From assembly GCF_000153165.2 (NCBI RefSeq), contig NC_014472.1, forward strand, positions 3,034,001 through 3,098,000: DNA of 64,000 nucleotides, given 5' to 3'. Shown here piece after piece: positions 20,224 through 28,673 of the stretch. The position numbers and the translations under genes are program-made. This DNA is from Maribacter sp. HTCC2170 (GTDB lineage Bacteria > Bacteroidota > Bacteroidia > Flavobacteriales > Flavobacteriaceae). Under the pieces are notes generated by a model, which had not been told where the DNA came from, searched no databases, and saw nothing but the letters and a program-made list of their open reading frames with translations. The stretch's first letter is position 1. The number at the start of each line of letters is the position of its first letter.

Positions 20224-21059
20224 ACAAGTTTAAAAGAAACCCTATCACCAAATTTCTTTTGGGCCAAGATAGAGATAGCCTTATCAGAAAGTTGCAATAT
20301 TCTTGGGTAACCCCCAGTGGTTTGCCCATCCTTCATTAATATTATTAATTTTCCTGAAGGCGTTAATTGAACCGTTCCTGGCAATGTGGCCGATGTCAAC
20401 ATAGACATTTTATGCCCATTGATTTTTTCTTCGAACTGGTATCCCATTCTACTGTATTCTTTAGCCACTGAGAATTCTTTGAAAAATAACTTTTCCATAT
20501 GTTCATCCACCAATAACCCATATTCTGGCCCCTTAGACACTTCGAGTATGGTTTCACCTAATAGAGATTCTGTTTTGAGCTCTGATATTTTTGGTTCAAA
20601 AAATCCTACTTCCTCGTATTCCAATTCTTCTTTATCGATTAAATTACCTGAAGAAGTAATTGGAAAATACTGTGACTGACTTGCTAAAACTCTCTTTGAT
20701 TTAAATCCTTCCTTTATTGCTAAATAACCTCTGAAACCTTGCGTTAATCTACCATATGAAAGAATATCTCCTGCATTAATTTTATAAACCTTGTAGTTGC
20801 TTATAGGTTCATTGTTTAGTGTAGCAGACAATTCAGCACCACCTAAAGCTATAAAAGTGTTTTCCTCAAACTGAAGTGTAGGCCCGGTCATAGTTATTTC
20901 CAAAACCGATGCATTAGTATCATTCTCCAATAGTCTATTGGCATTTTTTACCACGCTGACATCCATTACTCCCGAAACTGGTACGCCCTTATGGCGATAC
21001 CCAAAACGACCCATGTCTTGAAGTGTGGTATAAAAACCTGATTTTAACACCTTAAGCAT
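20220..21059 (-). CDS. pxpC: 5-oxoprolinase subunit C (biotin-dependent carboxylase-like, KipA family)
   Basis: One of three subunits of the ATP-dependent bacterial 5-oxoprolinase, which opens 5-oxoproline (pyroglutamate) to glutamate. It has 279 residues. The N-terminal GFYTTLQDMGRFGYRHKGV and SGVMDVSVVKNANRLL are signature segments of the KipA/AHS2 family. MKDGQTTGGYPRI near 245 is the conserved C-terminal motif. Its ATG overlaps the end of pxpB by 8 bases, which indicates translational coupling. It is the last gene of the operon and converges on the nitroreductase gene. Confidence 0.92.
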   Translation of the reverse strand: MLKVLKSGFYTTLQDMGRFGYRHKGVPVSGVMDVSVVKNANRLLENDTNASVLEITMTGPTLQFEENTFIALGGAELSATLNNEPISNYKVYKINAGDILSYGRLTQGFRGYLAIKEGFKSKRVLASQSQYFPITSSGNLIDKEELEYEEVGFFEPKISELKTESLLGETILEVSKGPEYGLLVDEHMEKLFFKEFSVAKEYSRMGYQFEEKINGHKMSMLTSATLPGTVQLTPSGKLIILMKDGQTTGGYPRILQLSDKAISILAQKKFGDRVSFKLV

Positions 21060-21789
21060 TTATCTTAATTTTTTCAAATTGATATATTCCTACTTCACCT
21101 TCAATCTTATGTAGTTTGTATTCTGCCCTAGAAATGGAATAAAACTGAATTTTATCTCCAACATTTACAAAACAAGGCTCATCTCTATTGGCATCGAATA
21201 TTGGGACTGAACAATTACCGATTATATTCCATCCCCCAGGGGATTCCTGAGGATATATTCCCGTTTGCTTACCCGCCAAACCAACAGCACCTTTTTCAAC
21301 TTTTGACCTAGGTTCTGGTCTTCTAGGAACTTCCAAAGTCTTTGGCAACCCGCCTAAATACATAAAACCAGGTAAAAACCCTATGCCGAACACTGTATAC
21401 TCATGTGTTGTATGCATTTTTACTACTTCTGCCGTTGTTTTTCCTAAAGATTGGGCAACTTCTTCTAAATCTATGGCAAAATCCAAATCGTAACAAACAG
21501 GTAATCTCCATAAATACTTTTCATTTTGTGCAATACCTTCACGTTTCGAATACCATTTCTGTAATTGGCTTTTGAAAGGTTCAAAATTCACTCTACTTTT
21601 TCTCTGAATCAAAGTGAGCGAATTATAGGCAGAAACCATTTCCCATTCTTTTTGGTCAAGACATTGTGACTTTAAATAGGAAGTAAAAAGTAGAATATCA
21701 TTCAGTATGGCTTCGTGAACTTCTTTTGGCCATTCAACTAAAACTGCGTGTGCACCAAAAGGGCGAATAGAGATGGGATAATTTGTCAC
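21052..21789 (-). CDS. pxpB: 5-oxoprolinase subunit B (KipI family)
   Basis: AHS1/KipI-type subunit of 5-oxoprolinase. An upstream ATG at 21876 opens the same frame but would add 29 residues inside pxpA. I choose the GTG at 21789, because GTGA there overlaps the pxpA stop by four bases and the protein then starts VTNYPISIRPFGAHAVLVEW, as in the family. That gives 245 residues. Motifs: GFLPGFMYLGGLP near 140, VPRRPEPRSKV, and IYPQESPGGWNIIG. The tight coupling with pxpA upstream and pxpC downstream fits the multi-subunit enzyme. Confidence 0.92.
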   Translation of the reverse strand: MTNYPISIRPFGAHAVLVEWPKEVHEAILNDILLFTSYLKSQCLDQKEWEMVSAYNSLTLIQRKSRVNFEPFKSQLQKWYSKREGIAQNEKYLWRLPVCYDLDFAIDLEEVAQSLGKTTAEVVKMHTTHEYTVFGIGFLPGFMYLGGLPKTLEVPRRPEPRSKVEKGAVGLAGKQTGIYPQESPGGWNIIGNCSVPIFDANRDEPCFVNVGDKIQFYSISRAEYKLHKIEGEVGIYQFEKIKINA

Positions 21790-22529
21790 TTTAGAATCTG
21801 AATTTGTTGTTTGGGCAATTCTTGGACAAGGTACATTAAAATTTGTAATGCATTGGGTGTATCCCCATGTAAACAATAGGTGTCAGCTTTAATGGATATT
21901 TCCTTGTCGTCAATGGTTAAAACCTTGTCTTTCTTTACCATTTTCACCAAATGTGTTAAAACTTCTTTCGGATTATTGAGTACTGCATTCGGAAGCTTTC
22001 TTGACACTAAACTTAAATCTTGGTGGTAACTTCTATCTGCAAATGCCTCATTTTTGATTCTAAATCCACGACTCTGAGCCATTCTTTTAATAATTGAATT
22101 TGGCGGTAAGTAAAGAAATACCGAATTTTTGTAAGAATCAATGGCCCTAAGAAACACTTCTGATAAAGCTTCGCTCTTAGCAAGATCATTGTATAAAGCA
22201 CCATGTGGTTTTATATGGTGTAATTCCATTTGGTTTGTCCTCAGAATTTTTTCTAGGTCATAAATTTGTCGTTTTATACTGTCGATTAAATCATTATGCT
22301 CAACCTTCATAGTAACCCTTCCAAAATTCTCTTTGTCAGGATAAGAAGGGTGAGCACCAACCAAAACATTATATTCTTTGGCCAGTTTCACAACATGGGT
22401 CATAGATTCATAATTACCAGTATGTCCTCCACAGGCAATATTACAGGATGAAATTAAAGGCAATAAACTTTCTTCATTACCTACTCCTTCACCCACATCA
22501 CAATTTATATCAACATGAAACTTTTTCAT
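21786..22529 (-). CDS. pxpA: 5-oxoprolinase subunit A (LamB/YcsF family)
   Basis: LamB/YcsF-type subunit of the ATP-dependent 5-oxoprolinase. It has 247 residues. The N-terminal DINCDVGEG and SCNIACGGHTGN are the family signature, followed by VGAHPSYPDKENFGR and HHIKPHGALYN with conserved metal or substrate histidines. The late CLHGDTPNA is also typical. The ATG lies directly after the stop codon of the transporter gene (22530), and the stop overlaps the pxpB GTG, so the genes are read as one message. It works with PxpB and PxpC in the cytoplasm. Confidence 0.94.
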   Translation of the reverse strand: MKKFHVDINCDVGEGVGNEESLLPLISSCNIACGGHTGNYESMTHVVKLAKEYNVLVGAHPSYPDKENFGRVTMKVEHNDLIDSIKRQIYDLEKILRTNQMELHHIKPHGALYNDLAKSEALSEVFLRAIDSYKNSVFLYLPPNSIIKRMAQSRGFRIKNEAFADRSYHQDLSLVSRKLPNAVLNNPKEVLTHLVKMVKKDKVLTIDDKEISIKADTYCLHGDTPNALQILMYLVQELPKQQIQILK

Positions 22530-23723
22530 TTAAAAAATACCAATTACCTTAAAGATACTTTTTGCTCCCAAAACAACCGCAAGTACAATAATAACGAACC
22601 CTAAAATATTCTGTGTTTTTGTGTTTTTGAAGCTACCCATTACAGAAGATTTATTCACAACCCACAAGAGAAAAATGGCGATAACCGGAAGTAATATGCC
22701 ATTGGCAACCTGAGCAAATTTGATTATTTCAATTGGTTTGATTCCGAACGACAGGAAAAAAATACCCAACCCTAAAATCGAAATCCAAACAATTCTAAAT
22801 TTAATATCCTTTAGACCAGCTTTCCATCCGAAACAACTGTTGACCACATACGCGGCGGCTAAAGGTGCCGTTATTGCCGAAGTGATTCCCGCTGCCAATA
22901 AGCCAATACCCATAAAATACTTGGCGCTATCGCCATAAAGTGGTTCTAATCCTTTTGCCAAATCCATGACATTCGTTACCTCATTCCCAGGAATCGCCGC
23001 TGCAGCAACCATAATAGACATTGATACCATGCCACCTACGACGATTGATATCATCGTATCTTTTCTGGCAACTGGCAAATCATCTTTCGATTTCCACTTT
23101 TCACTCACAAGACTTGCATGAAGAAAAAGATTATAAGGTACTACCGTAGTACCGACCAAAGCTATAATCGTGAGTAAGCTTTGTTCGGGAATATTAGGTA
23201 TCAACATTCCTTTTAAAACTTCACTTATGTTAGGTTTGGTTATAATCGCTGTCATTAAAAATGAGATACTCATCAAGATTACCAAGGTTACAAATACTTT
23301 CTCCAAAGTCTTATAGTTTCCAAGGTAGAGTAATAGAAATGCCAAAAACCCTATAATCAATGGATAAAAACCTGAATACGAAGTGCCAAAAAGAGCCTGC
23401 ATACCCAAAGTAGCTCCACCAATATTACCGGCCTCATAAGCGGCATTTCCAATGACAATGGCCGCCAGCACAATACCTATCATAAAATAACGAAGCAAAG
23501 GTGTTTTCAATTCTTGTTTTATGGCATCTGCCAGCCCTTTTTGCGTGACAACACCTAAACGAGCCGACATCTCCTGAAGAACAACCGTAGCCAATATGGA
23601 TAATAGCATTGCCCATAACAATGCATAACCAAAACCCACACCTGCCAAAGTACAAGCAGTTACAGTTCCTGGACCAATGAATGCAGCAGCAACCAATACA
23701 CCAGGGCCAATTTTTTTGAACAT
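22530..23723 (-). CDS. NRAMP-fold transporter with altered metal-site motifs (YcsG-like)
   Basis: The 397-residue polytopic membrane protein (about 11 hydrophobic segments) aligns by eye with MntH/NRAMP transporters throughout. Both residues groups that bind metal in NRAMP are replaced. The helix 1 motif DPGN is GPGT here (FIGPGTVTA, about residue 17-25), and the helix 6 MPH motif reads VPY (TTVVPYNLFLHASLV, about 192-206). Such changes argue against classical Mn/Fe uptake. The gene abuts pxpA with no spacer, and B. subtilis has an NRAMP-like gene (ycsG) beside its own pxp genes. Import of 5-oxoproline or a related acid is therefore a reasonable inference, not shown. Confidence 0.85.
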   Translation of the reverse strand: MFKKIGPGVLVAAAFIGPGTVTACTLAGVGFGYALLWAMLLSILATVVLQEMSARLGVVTQKGLADAIKQELKTPLLRYFMIGIVLAAIVIGNAAYEAGNIGGATLGMQALFGTSYSGFYPLIIGFLAFLLLYLGNYKTLEKVFVTLVILMSISFLMTAIITKPNISEVLKGMLIPNIPEQSLLTIIALVGTTVVPYNLFLHASLVSEKWKSKDDLPVARKDTMISIVVGGMVSMSIMVAAAAIPGNEVTNVMDLAKGLEPLYGDSAKYFMGIGLLAAGITSAITAPLAAAYVVNSCFGWKAGLKDIKFRIVWISILGLGIFFLSFGIKPIEIIKFAQVANGILLPVIAIFLLWVVNKSSVMGSFKNTKTQNILGFVIIVLAVVLGAKSIFKVIGIF

Positions 23724-23724
23724 A

Positions 23725-24825
23725 CTATTTGGTGTTATTTAACGCATTAATAGCAAAAGAACCTAACCAATGAGTTCCTTCGTAGTTTCCGTCAACAATA
23801 CTGGGAAGAGAATAGACAACATGCTCATTGGCTATGTTCGCAAGATGTTTATATTCAGGTAATGCCTTCGCAATGCCGTATAAACACCACGCCCTGCTAA
23901 AATTGAGACCATCTATATGTACTAACTTACCATCTGTCCGATCTGACACTTCTCCTGGATCCAAAACAAAATTGGCATCTGCCAATTGAGGTAAAAACTT
24001 ATTGAACCATGTTTTAAAAACAACTGGGGCAACCACCTTTCGTACCAAGTTAGCCTCTTCAAGACATGGCGATAAAAAATCAAAACCACTCGGTTCCCAA
24101 CTTAAAGGACATCCCTCATCATTCATATAAAAGCGCTCTACACTAGTTTCTATTACCTTTTGAAGTTCTATATGGCCAGTTGTTCTTGCATAATCCCATG
24201 CCAATGACAATCCAAAAGCAGTATTGCTATGTTCACCTACTCGTATGGGATAATTTAATTTTGGTAGAAATTCCATATATCCCTCGATAATCAAATGGGT
24301 CAACGGTTCGAGGTTAGTTTCCAATTCTTTGGCCATTGGGTCATCCCAAGTGTGAAGTTCCTCTGCCAATTTCAATAGCCAGGCCCATCCGTATGTTCTT
24401 TCATAAGATTTATTCCCCGTCATTTTGAAATAAGCAATTTCTGTTTCTATATGTTCTTTTGAAATATTGTCCATCAACATATTTCTTATCAAAACATTGT
24501 TATCAAGGCTTGAAAATTGTTTTAACAGAGAAACCAAAGACCAATGTCCATGTACAGAAGAATGCCAATCGTAACAACCATAAAATGCAGGATGTAACTC
24601 CTTTGGAGGTTTAATATGTGTAGAATCATGTAGACTTTGTCCTAGTTTATTTGGATATTCTACTTGAATACAACCAAAAGGTAAACTCGCCAATCTATTT
24701 GCTTCGTCCAAAGTTAATTGAGGGGCTTCTTGTAATTCCGTATTCGTTCCTTTCGGATTCTGTTCTTCTTTACATCCTAGAGCCAATAAACACAAGAAAA
24801 GAAATTGGAGTAAATTCTTAAACAT
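23725..24825 (-). CDS. DUF2891 family lipoprotein
   Basis: The 366-residue protein has a lipoprotein signal with the acylated cysteine at C18 (LALGCKEEQ). The body matches the DUF2891 family by its signature YDWHSSVHGHWSL near residue 85 and by the alpha-helical, histidine- and tryptophan-rich pattern expected of an alpha/alpha toroid (EHSNTAFGLSLAWDYA near 197, LSWEPSGFDFLSPCL near 237). The catalytic role of the family is unknown to me. It is the first gene of the operon with the NRAMP-like transporter (1 base apart) and pxpABC. A role in releasing or handling the substrate outside the cytoplasm would fit, but is only inference. Confidence 0.85.
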   Translation of the reverse strand: MFKNLLQFLFLCLLALGCKEEQNPKGTNTELQEAPQLTLDEANRLASLPFGCIQVEYPNKLGQSLHDSTHIKPPKELHPAFYGCYDWHSSVHGHWSLVSLLKQFSSLDNNVLIRNMLMDNISKEHIETEIAYFKMTGNKSYERTYGWAWLLKLAEELHTWDDPMAKELETNLEPLTHLIIEGYMEFLPKLNYPIRVGEHSNTAFGLSLAWDYARTTGHIELQKVIETSVERFYMNDEGCPLSWEPSGFDFLSPCLEEANLVRKVVAPVVFKTWFNKFLPQLADANFVLDPGEVSDRTDGKLVHIDGLNFSRAWCLYGIAKALPEYKHLANIANEHVVYSLPSIVDGNYEGTHWLGSFAINALNNTK

Positions 24826-25067
24826 AACGTTATTTAGTTTTTTACCTTAAACCTTATAAATATAAATCTTCAAAAGTTCATAGCTCATATTAACTTGAAA
24901 AAGAATTTTTTCCAACCCTTCTTTTCACAACACTTTTAACACTTTCAAATGCATTTCATCTAAAAAAATGCAGTTCGTCTAAAAGTTGGGTGTCATACAT
25001 CGATGTTACATACTATTCCCAAAACTACAGGGTTATAATAGTCCCAAATCAAAATCAACCTAGTTAA

Positions 25068-25511
25068 ATGACATGTTTAGAATGTAACAGAAAACTCGAC
25101 TATTTAGGACACAAAACTTCGATGGACAATCTTGGACTTGAACTATGTGAACCACACCATACCCGAATGGTAAAATTAATCGAGCAGAACAATACACCTA
25201 TTGAGGCCATACAATTGTATTATGGCTTAAAAGAGGCCGGAGTACACTCGATGCTGGAATGGTGGGACGGAAAAAAATCTGTTGATATTGCCATCTCTAG
25301 AGTGAAATTAAACATTGAAATCGATTCGGAATATCATATGCTTACCCATGAACAAGCAATAAATGATCTCGAAAGAACAATGCACTCTTTTAAAAACGGA
25401 TTTACCACAATTAGAATACCCCATGTACTGATAAAGCATTATTTAAAAGAGACCGTAAACAATATACTTGGAATAATGGAGGGCTTGAAAGCCAATATTA
25501 AGGTACTCTAG
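25068..25511 (+). CDS. Small protein with zinc-ribbon and Vsr/DUF559-like nuclease core
   Basis: The 147 residues begin with a probable zinc site (C3-x2-C6 and C27-x2-H30). The second half resembles the PD-(D/E)xK core of Vsr/DUF559 endonucleases: D73 in SVDIAI, then E84-x-D86 in KLNIEIDSEYH with H90, then the basic helix DLERTMHSFKNGFTTIRIPH. In Vsr-like proteins the matching elements are an aspartate strand, IExDG-x-x-H and a final R-rich helix. Usual flanking domains are absent, so it may be a stand-alone nuclease or a DNA-binding relic. It is 38 bases before a GldL-like membrane protein gene. The family assignment is by eye only. Confidence 0.6.
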   Translation: MTCLECNRKLDYLGHKTSMDNLGLELCEPHHTRMVKLIEQNNTPIEAIQLYYGLKEAGVHSMLEWWDGKKSVDIAISRVKLNIEIDSEYHMLTHEQAINDLERTMHSFKNGFTTIRIPHVLIKHYLKETVNNILGIMEGLKANIKVL

Positions 25512-25549
25512 CCGTTATATCTTCCTAAAACGATTAAAAACAGACAGTT

Positions 25550-26113
25550 ATGAGCGCATATAAAAAAATTCTGACGATGCCATTGAGGGTATCATTAGTA
25601 GTTTTGCTAGTGGGCATGTTGATGAAGATTATGGCTTGGCCTCTTGCCTCCCAAATTATGTTGTTAGCGTTTGCTTCTATAGGAACTCTTTATTTTGTTA
25701 GGTTTGTTAAAAAGCCATCAAGAAAATTTTTAGATTATGTTAAAATGGTTCTAGTGTTTTTCTGGACAACGAACGGTGTTTTTAATATTATGGATTTCCC
25801 ATATACCATTATCTTTCAGGTAATCATAGCAGTTTCATTTGTCCTTTGGTTTATAATGGAAGGCACGGCATATTTTCTAGATGATGAACGAAGATCAAAA
25901 AACAGTACTATTCAACTAGTATGGAATTTAGCTATGGTGGCTGGTACCCTCGCAATTATTGCAGGTAGTCTTTTGAAGATTCTTAATTGGGAATTTGCCA
26001 TTCATTTACTCGTTTCAGGAATACTAATCATTGTTGCCTATATTTTGAAAGATACATTCACCACTGATAAAATGATTGGTGAAGACCAGAGTAGTGAAGA
26101 GTATCAGTTGTAG
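25550..26113 (+). CDS. GldL-like integral membrane protein
   Basis: The 187-residue protein has about six hydrophobic segments and an acidic C-terminal tail. It contains two copies of a G-x-L-x-K-I-x-x-W-x-x-A pattern (GMLMKIMAWPLA near 22-33 and GSLLKILNWEFA near 143-154). This is the pattern seen in the paired helices of the gliding motor protein GldL and of small GldL-N-like proteins common in Bacteroidota. It lacks the long cytoplasmic part of GldL and has no gldK/M/N neighbours, so it is not the gliding motor itself. The internal repeat suggests a duplicated two-helix unit. Function unknown. Confidence 0.6.
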   Translation: MSAYKKILTMPLRVSLVVLLVGMLMKIMAWPLASQIMLLAFASIGTLYFVRFVKKPSRKFLDYVKMVLVFFWTTNGVFNIMDFPYTIIFQVIIAVSFVLWFIMEGTAYFLDDERRSKNSTIQLVWNLAMVAGTLAIIAGSLLKILNWEFAIHLLVSGILIIVAYILKDTFTTDKMIGEDQSSEEYQL

Positions 26114-26178
26114 GAAGATTTACTTAGATTACCTTACAAGTTATTATAATTCGTATCTTATTTCTCAAAGAATAATCA

Positions 26179-27294
26179 ATGAGAAATTTAGATAGAAGAA
26201 ATTGGCTTAAAACTGTTGGTCTTTCCGGCAGTTTTGCCCTTTTAGGAGGTTTTGATGTAATGGCCTTCGAAAATTCAAAACAATTCTTATACGAAGGTGA
26301 TGTGGCAAGACTTAATGCCAATGAAAACCCTTACGGGCCTTCACCCCTAGTTCGCAAAACAATTGCTGACAATTTTGATGTTGGATGTCGATACCCATTT
26401 AGAACTTTGGCTTCTTTGGTCAAAATGATTGCCGCAAAAGAAGGAGTAGACAAAAATCATGTCGTAATCACTGGTGGATCCACAGAAGGTTTGAAAGCAG
26501 CAGGTTTGACCTTCGGAGGGTTTGGCGAAGGCGAACTTATTGCGGCAGACCCAACTTTTCAGTCAATGCTAAGATATGCCGAGACATTTGGCTCTAAAGT
26601 TCATAGGGTGCCAGTAAATGCCAAAATGGAACACGACTTAGATGCCATGGCTTCCAAAATAAATTCAAAAACCAAACTAATTTTTATTTGCAATCCGAAT
26701 AATCCTACAGGGACCTTATTGGATAGAAATAAACTCATTGATTTTTGTAAATCCCATGATAAGAAAGCAGTGATTTTTAGTGATGAGGCATACTATGATT
26801 TTATTATGGAACCCGATTACCCATCAATGATTGAGTTGGTAAAAGCAGGGCGTAACGTTATTGTATCAAAGACTTTTTCAAAAGTATATGGTCTGGCCGG
26901 TTTACGCGTTGGTTATCTCATAGCCAGACCAGATATTGCCACGAAACTAAAAGCGAGTGTAATGGCAAATACCAATACTTTGGCCATTGAAGCTGCTAAA
27001 ACAGCTATAAAAGATGATGAATTTTACAAATTCAGTCTATTGAACAATGTTGAAGGCAAAACCCATATCTACGAGACCTTGGATGAGCTAGGTCTAGAAT
27101 ATATTAAATCCCATACAAACTTTATTTTTTTTAAGACTGGTAGGCATATCAATGACATGCTCACTACATTCCAAAAGGAGGGTGTATTGATCGGCAGGCC
27201 ATTTCCACCATTCTACGATTGGGCAAGAATCAGTACCGGTAAAATGGAAGATGTAAAGCGTTTTACAACAGCTTTGAAGAAAATTATTGGGTAA
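26179..27294 (+). CDS. HisC-like aminotransferase with twin-arginine export signal
   Basis: The 371 residues form a class I/II PLP-dependent aminotransferase closest in motifs to histidinol-phosphate aminotransferase: NANENPYGPSPLV near 46, ICNPNNPTGTLL near 170, SDEAYYDF near 201, the PLP lysine K235 in KTFSKVYGLAGLRVGY, and a late TNFIFFKTG. Unlike cytoplasmic HisC it begins with a Tat-type signal, DRRNWLKT at 5-12, followed by a hydrophobic stretch (15-29). PLP enzymes folded before export would need the Tat route, so a periplasmic or membrane-tethered location is likely. No histidine biosynthesis gene is nearby. Substrate unknown. Confidence 0.85.
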   Translation: MRNLDRRNWLKTVGLSGSFALLGGFDVMAFENSKQFLYEGDVARLNANENPYGPSPLVRKTIADNFDVGCRYPFRTLASLVKMIAAKEGVDKNHVVITGGSTEGLKAAGLTFGGFGEGELIAADPTFQSMLRYAETFGSKVHRVPVNAKMEHDLDAMASKINSKTKLIFICNPNNPTGTLLDRNKLIDFCKSHDKKAVIFSDEAYYDFIMEPDYPSMIELVKAGRNVIVSKTFSKVYGLAGLRVGYLIARPDIATKLKASVMANTNTLAIEAAKTAIKDDEFYKFSLLNNVEGKTHIYETLDELGLEYIKSHTNFIFFKTGRHINDMLTTFQKEGVLIGRPFPPFYDWARISTGKMEDVKRFTTALKKIIG

Positions 27295-27484
27295 TTCGCA
27301 TGACATGCCATCGATAAAGGGCACACTTTTAGGGTTCTAAAGGCCCCAAGAGTATCTCGATTTATAGGTTAAACACGCTTTTTTAACCGAAATTTTTCAT
27401 TCTACCGAATATTTGTTCCCTTGCTCGTACTTTAAACAGTTTGTGATTAATATTTCTGTTCTTTATATATCAAACCCCAAACTA

Positions 27485-27580
27485 ATGAGCAAGAAAACAA
27501 CAAATTCCTACTTATTATATGTCTTTTGCGCCGTATGCTTCTTATGGGCGATTTATGTTCTATTGTTTATATCTAAATAA
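27485..27580 (+). CDS. Possible 31-residue single-pass membrane peptide
   Basis: ATG at 27485 to TAA at 27580 encodes 31 residues: a basic start (MSKKTTNSY) and then one hydrophobic segment (residues 10-29), ending in lysine. The positive-inside start and clean helix are what a small membrane protein looks like. It sits alone between the aminotransferase and the convergent DUF2911 gene, whose stop codon begins one base after this TAA. No promoter or homologue could be confirmed. Confidence 0.4.
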   Translation: MSKKTTNSYLLYVFCAVCFLWAIYVLLFISK

Positions 27581-28474
27581 TTATTTGTTTTTCCACAACT
27601 GGATATTTTCCTCATTTTCATGAACCTCAAATAAAAAATTGTGGTCTTTGCAAACTCTAATGGCTTTTTCAGCCAATTCAATAGCCTCAGGATATCTTTC
27701 CAATGAAGCCATAATCTGTGACTTCAACATCCATGGCGAAGGGTTTGGAGCATTTAAAGCGATAGCAACATCAATATATTCTAGAGCTTTGTCCGTATCT
27801 TTCAATTCATAAAAATGATATTGAGCCGCCGCTGAAAAACTATACCAATTTTCTTTTACTTTGTTTAATACCATATCAATTTCTTGAAGTGTATGGTCAT
27901 TTGTAGCGGTCTTAATTGCAATGTCTACTCGAACCTTTTCCCATTCCATTCTCAAAACACCTTCTTCTTTAGTTATATTGACAAAAGAGTAAGTACATAA
28001 TTCGGTATGAGGGCTTATTATCGGTTCAATCTCAATTCTGAAGATATCATCTTTTGAATTATAATTATAGGCGCCCCATTGTTGCCAATCCTTATTCAAA
28101 ATAACTGTCCACGTTTCTTTATTTGGTATCATAAACAGGCCATATTTTCCCGCTTTTATTTCAGAGTTCCCAATAACAATGTTGTGATTAAAAGAAACCG
28201 CAGTAGCTTCATTGGCGCCGGCGCGCCAAACTTTGCCATAGGGCACCATGCCATTAAAAATCTTTCTTCCGCGAACACTTGGTCTACCATAATCAACAGA
28301 AATGGAACAAACACCTATACTCTGACTAAGCGATGCTTTTGGGCTTGCCCTGGGAATCATCAATTGTTGTGCAGCTAAAATTTGAGTACCAAAAGTCAAT
28401 ATTAGAAAAGATAAGATATACTTAAAAAAAATCTTTTGCTTATTCATAATCATGTGCAAGTTTATTTTGTTCAA
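27581..28474 (-). CDS. DUF2911 family secreted protein with C-terminal TPR-like region
   Basis: The 297-residue protein has a signal peptide (hydrophobic to about residue 35, ending AAQQ). The start could be one of the later ATGs (residue 9 or 11). The DUF2911 domain covers about 38-185, with the family motifs ISVDYGRPSVRGR, YGKVWRAGANEAT and IKAGKYGLFMIP. The last 100 residues hold two TPR-like helical pairs (KALEYIDVAIALN and EAIELAEKAIRVC). DUF2911 proteins are common in Bacteroidota and of unknown function. It converges on the small ORF at 27485-27580. A displaced comM tail lies 20 bases upstream of its longest possible start. Confidence 0.85.
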   Translation of the reverse strand: MNKINLHMIMNKQKIFFKYILSFLILTFGTQILAAQQLMIPRASPKASLSQSIGVCSISVDYGRPSVRGRKIFNGMVPYGKVWRAGANEATAVSFNHNIVIGNSEIKAGKYGLFMIPNKETWTVILNKDWQQWGAYNYNSKDDIFRIEIEPIISPHTELCTYSFVNITKEEGVLRMEWEKVRVDIAIKTATNDHTLQEIDMVLNKVKENWYSFSAAAQYHFYELKDTDKALEYIDVAIALNAPNPSPWMLKSQIMASLERYPEAIELAEKAIRVCKDHNFLFEVHENEENIQLWKNK

Positions 28475-28493
28475 GCTAGCTCCATTTTTGTTT

Positions 28494-28563
28494 TTAACCT
28501 AACCAACCTTCTCTGTTCAAACTACGATATTGAATCACTTCGGTGATACACCTGAATGTGTAA
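28494..28563 (-). repeat. Displaced comM 3'-end copy 1 with palindromic end
   Basis: On the minus strand 28547-28494 reads ITEVIQYRSLNREGWLG followed by a stop, matching ISEAIQYRSLDREGWLG-stop at the end of the intact comM. About 42 of 51 bases agree with comM. The side away from the stop carries TACAC-6 bases-GTGTA (28547-28562), shared with copy 2 but absent from comM. There is no comM body upstream of it, so it is a detached tail and not a gene. Confidence 0.85.
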
Positions 28564-28673
28564 GTATACAATATTTCAAATGAAGACAAGTAAGTTCTTG
28601 ATTATCAAAGAATACTGCTATCCTAAGTAATTATTCAGTAAATTAACACAATAACTACCAACCACAACTTAAG

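Noticed and set aside
28079-28378. 99-residue plus-strand ORF
   Set aside because: Antisense to the DUF2911 gene, with no supporting feature.
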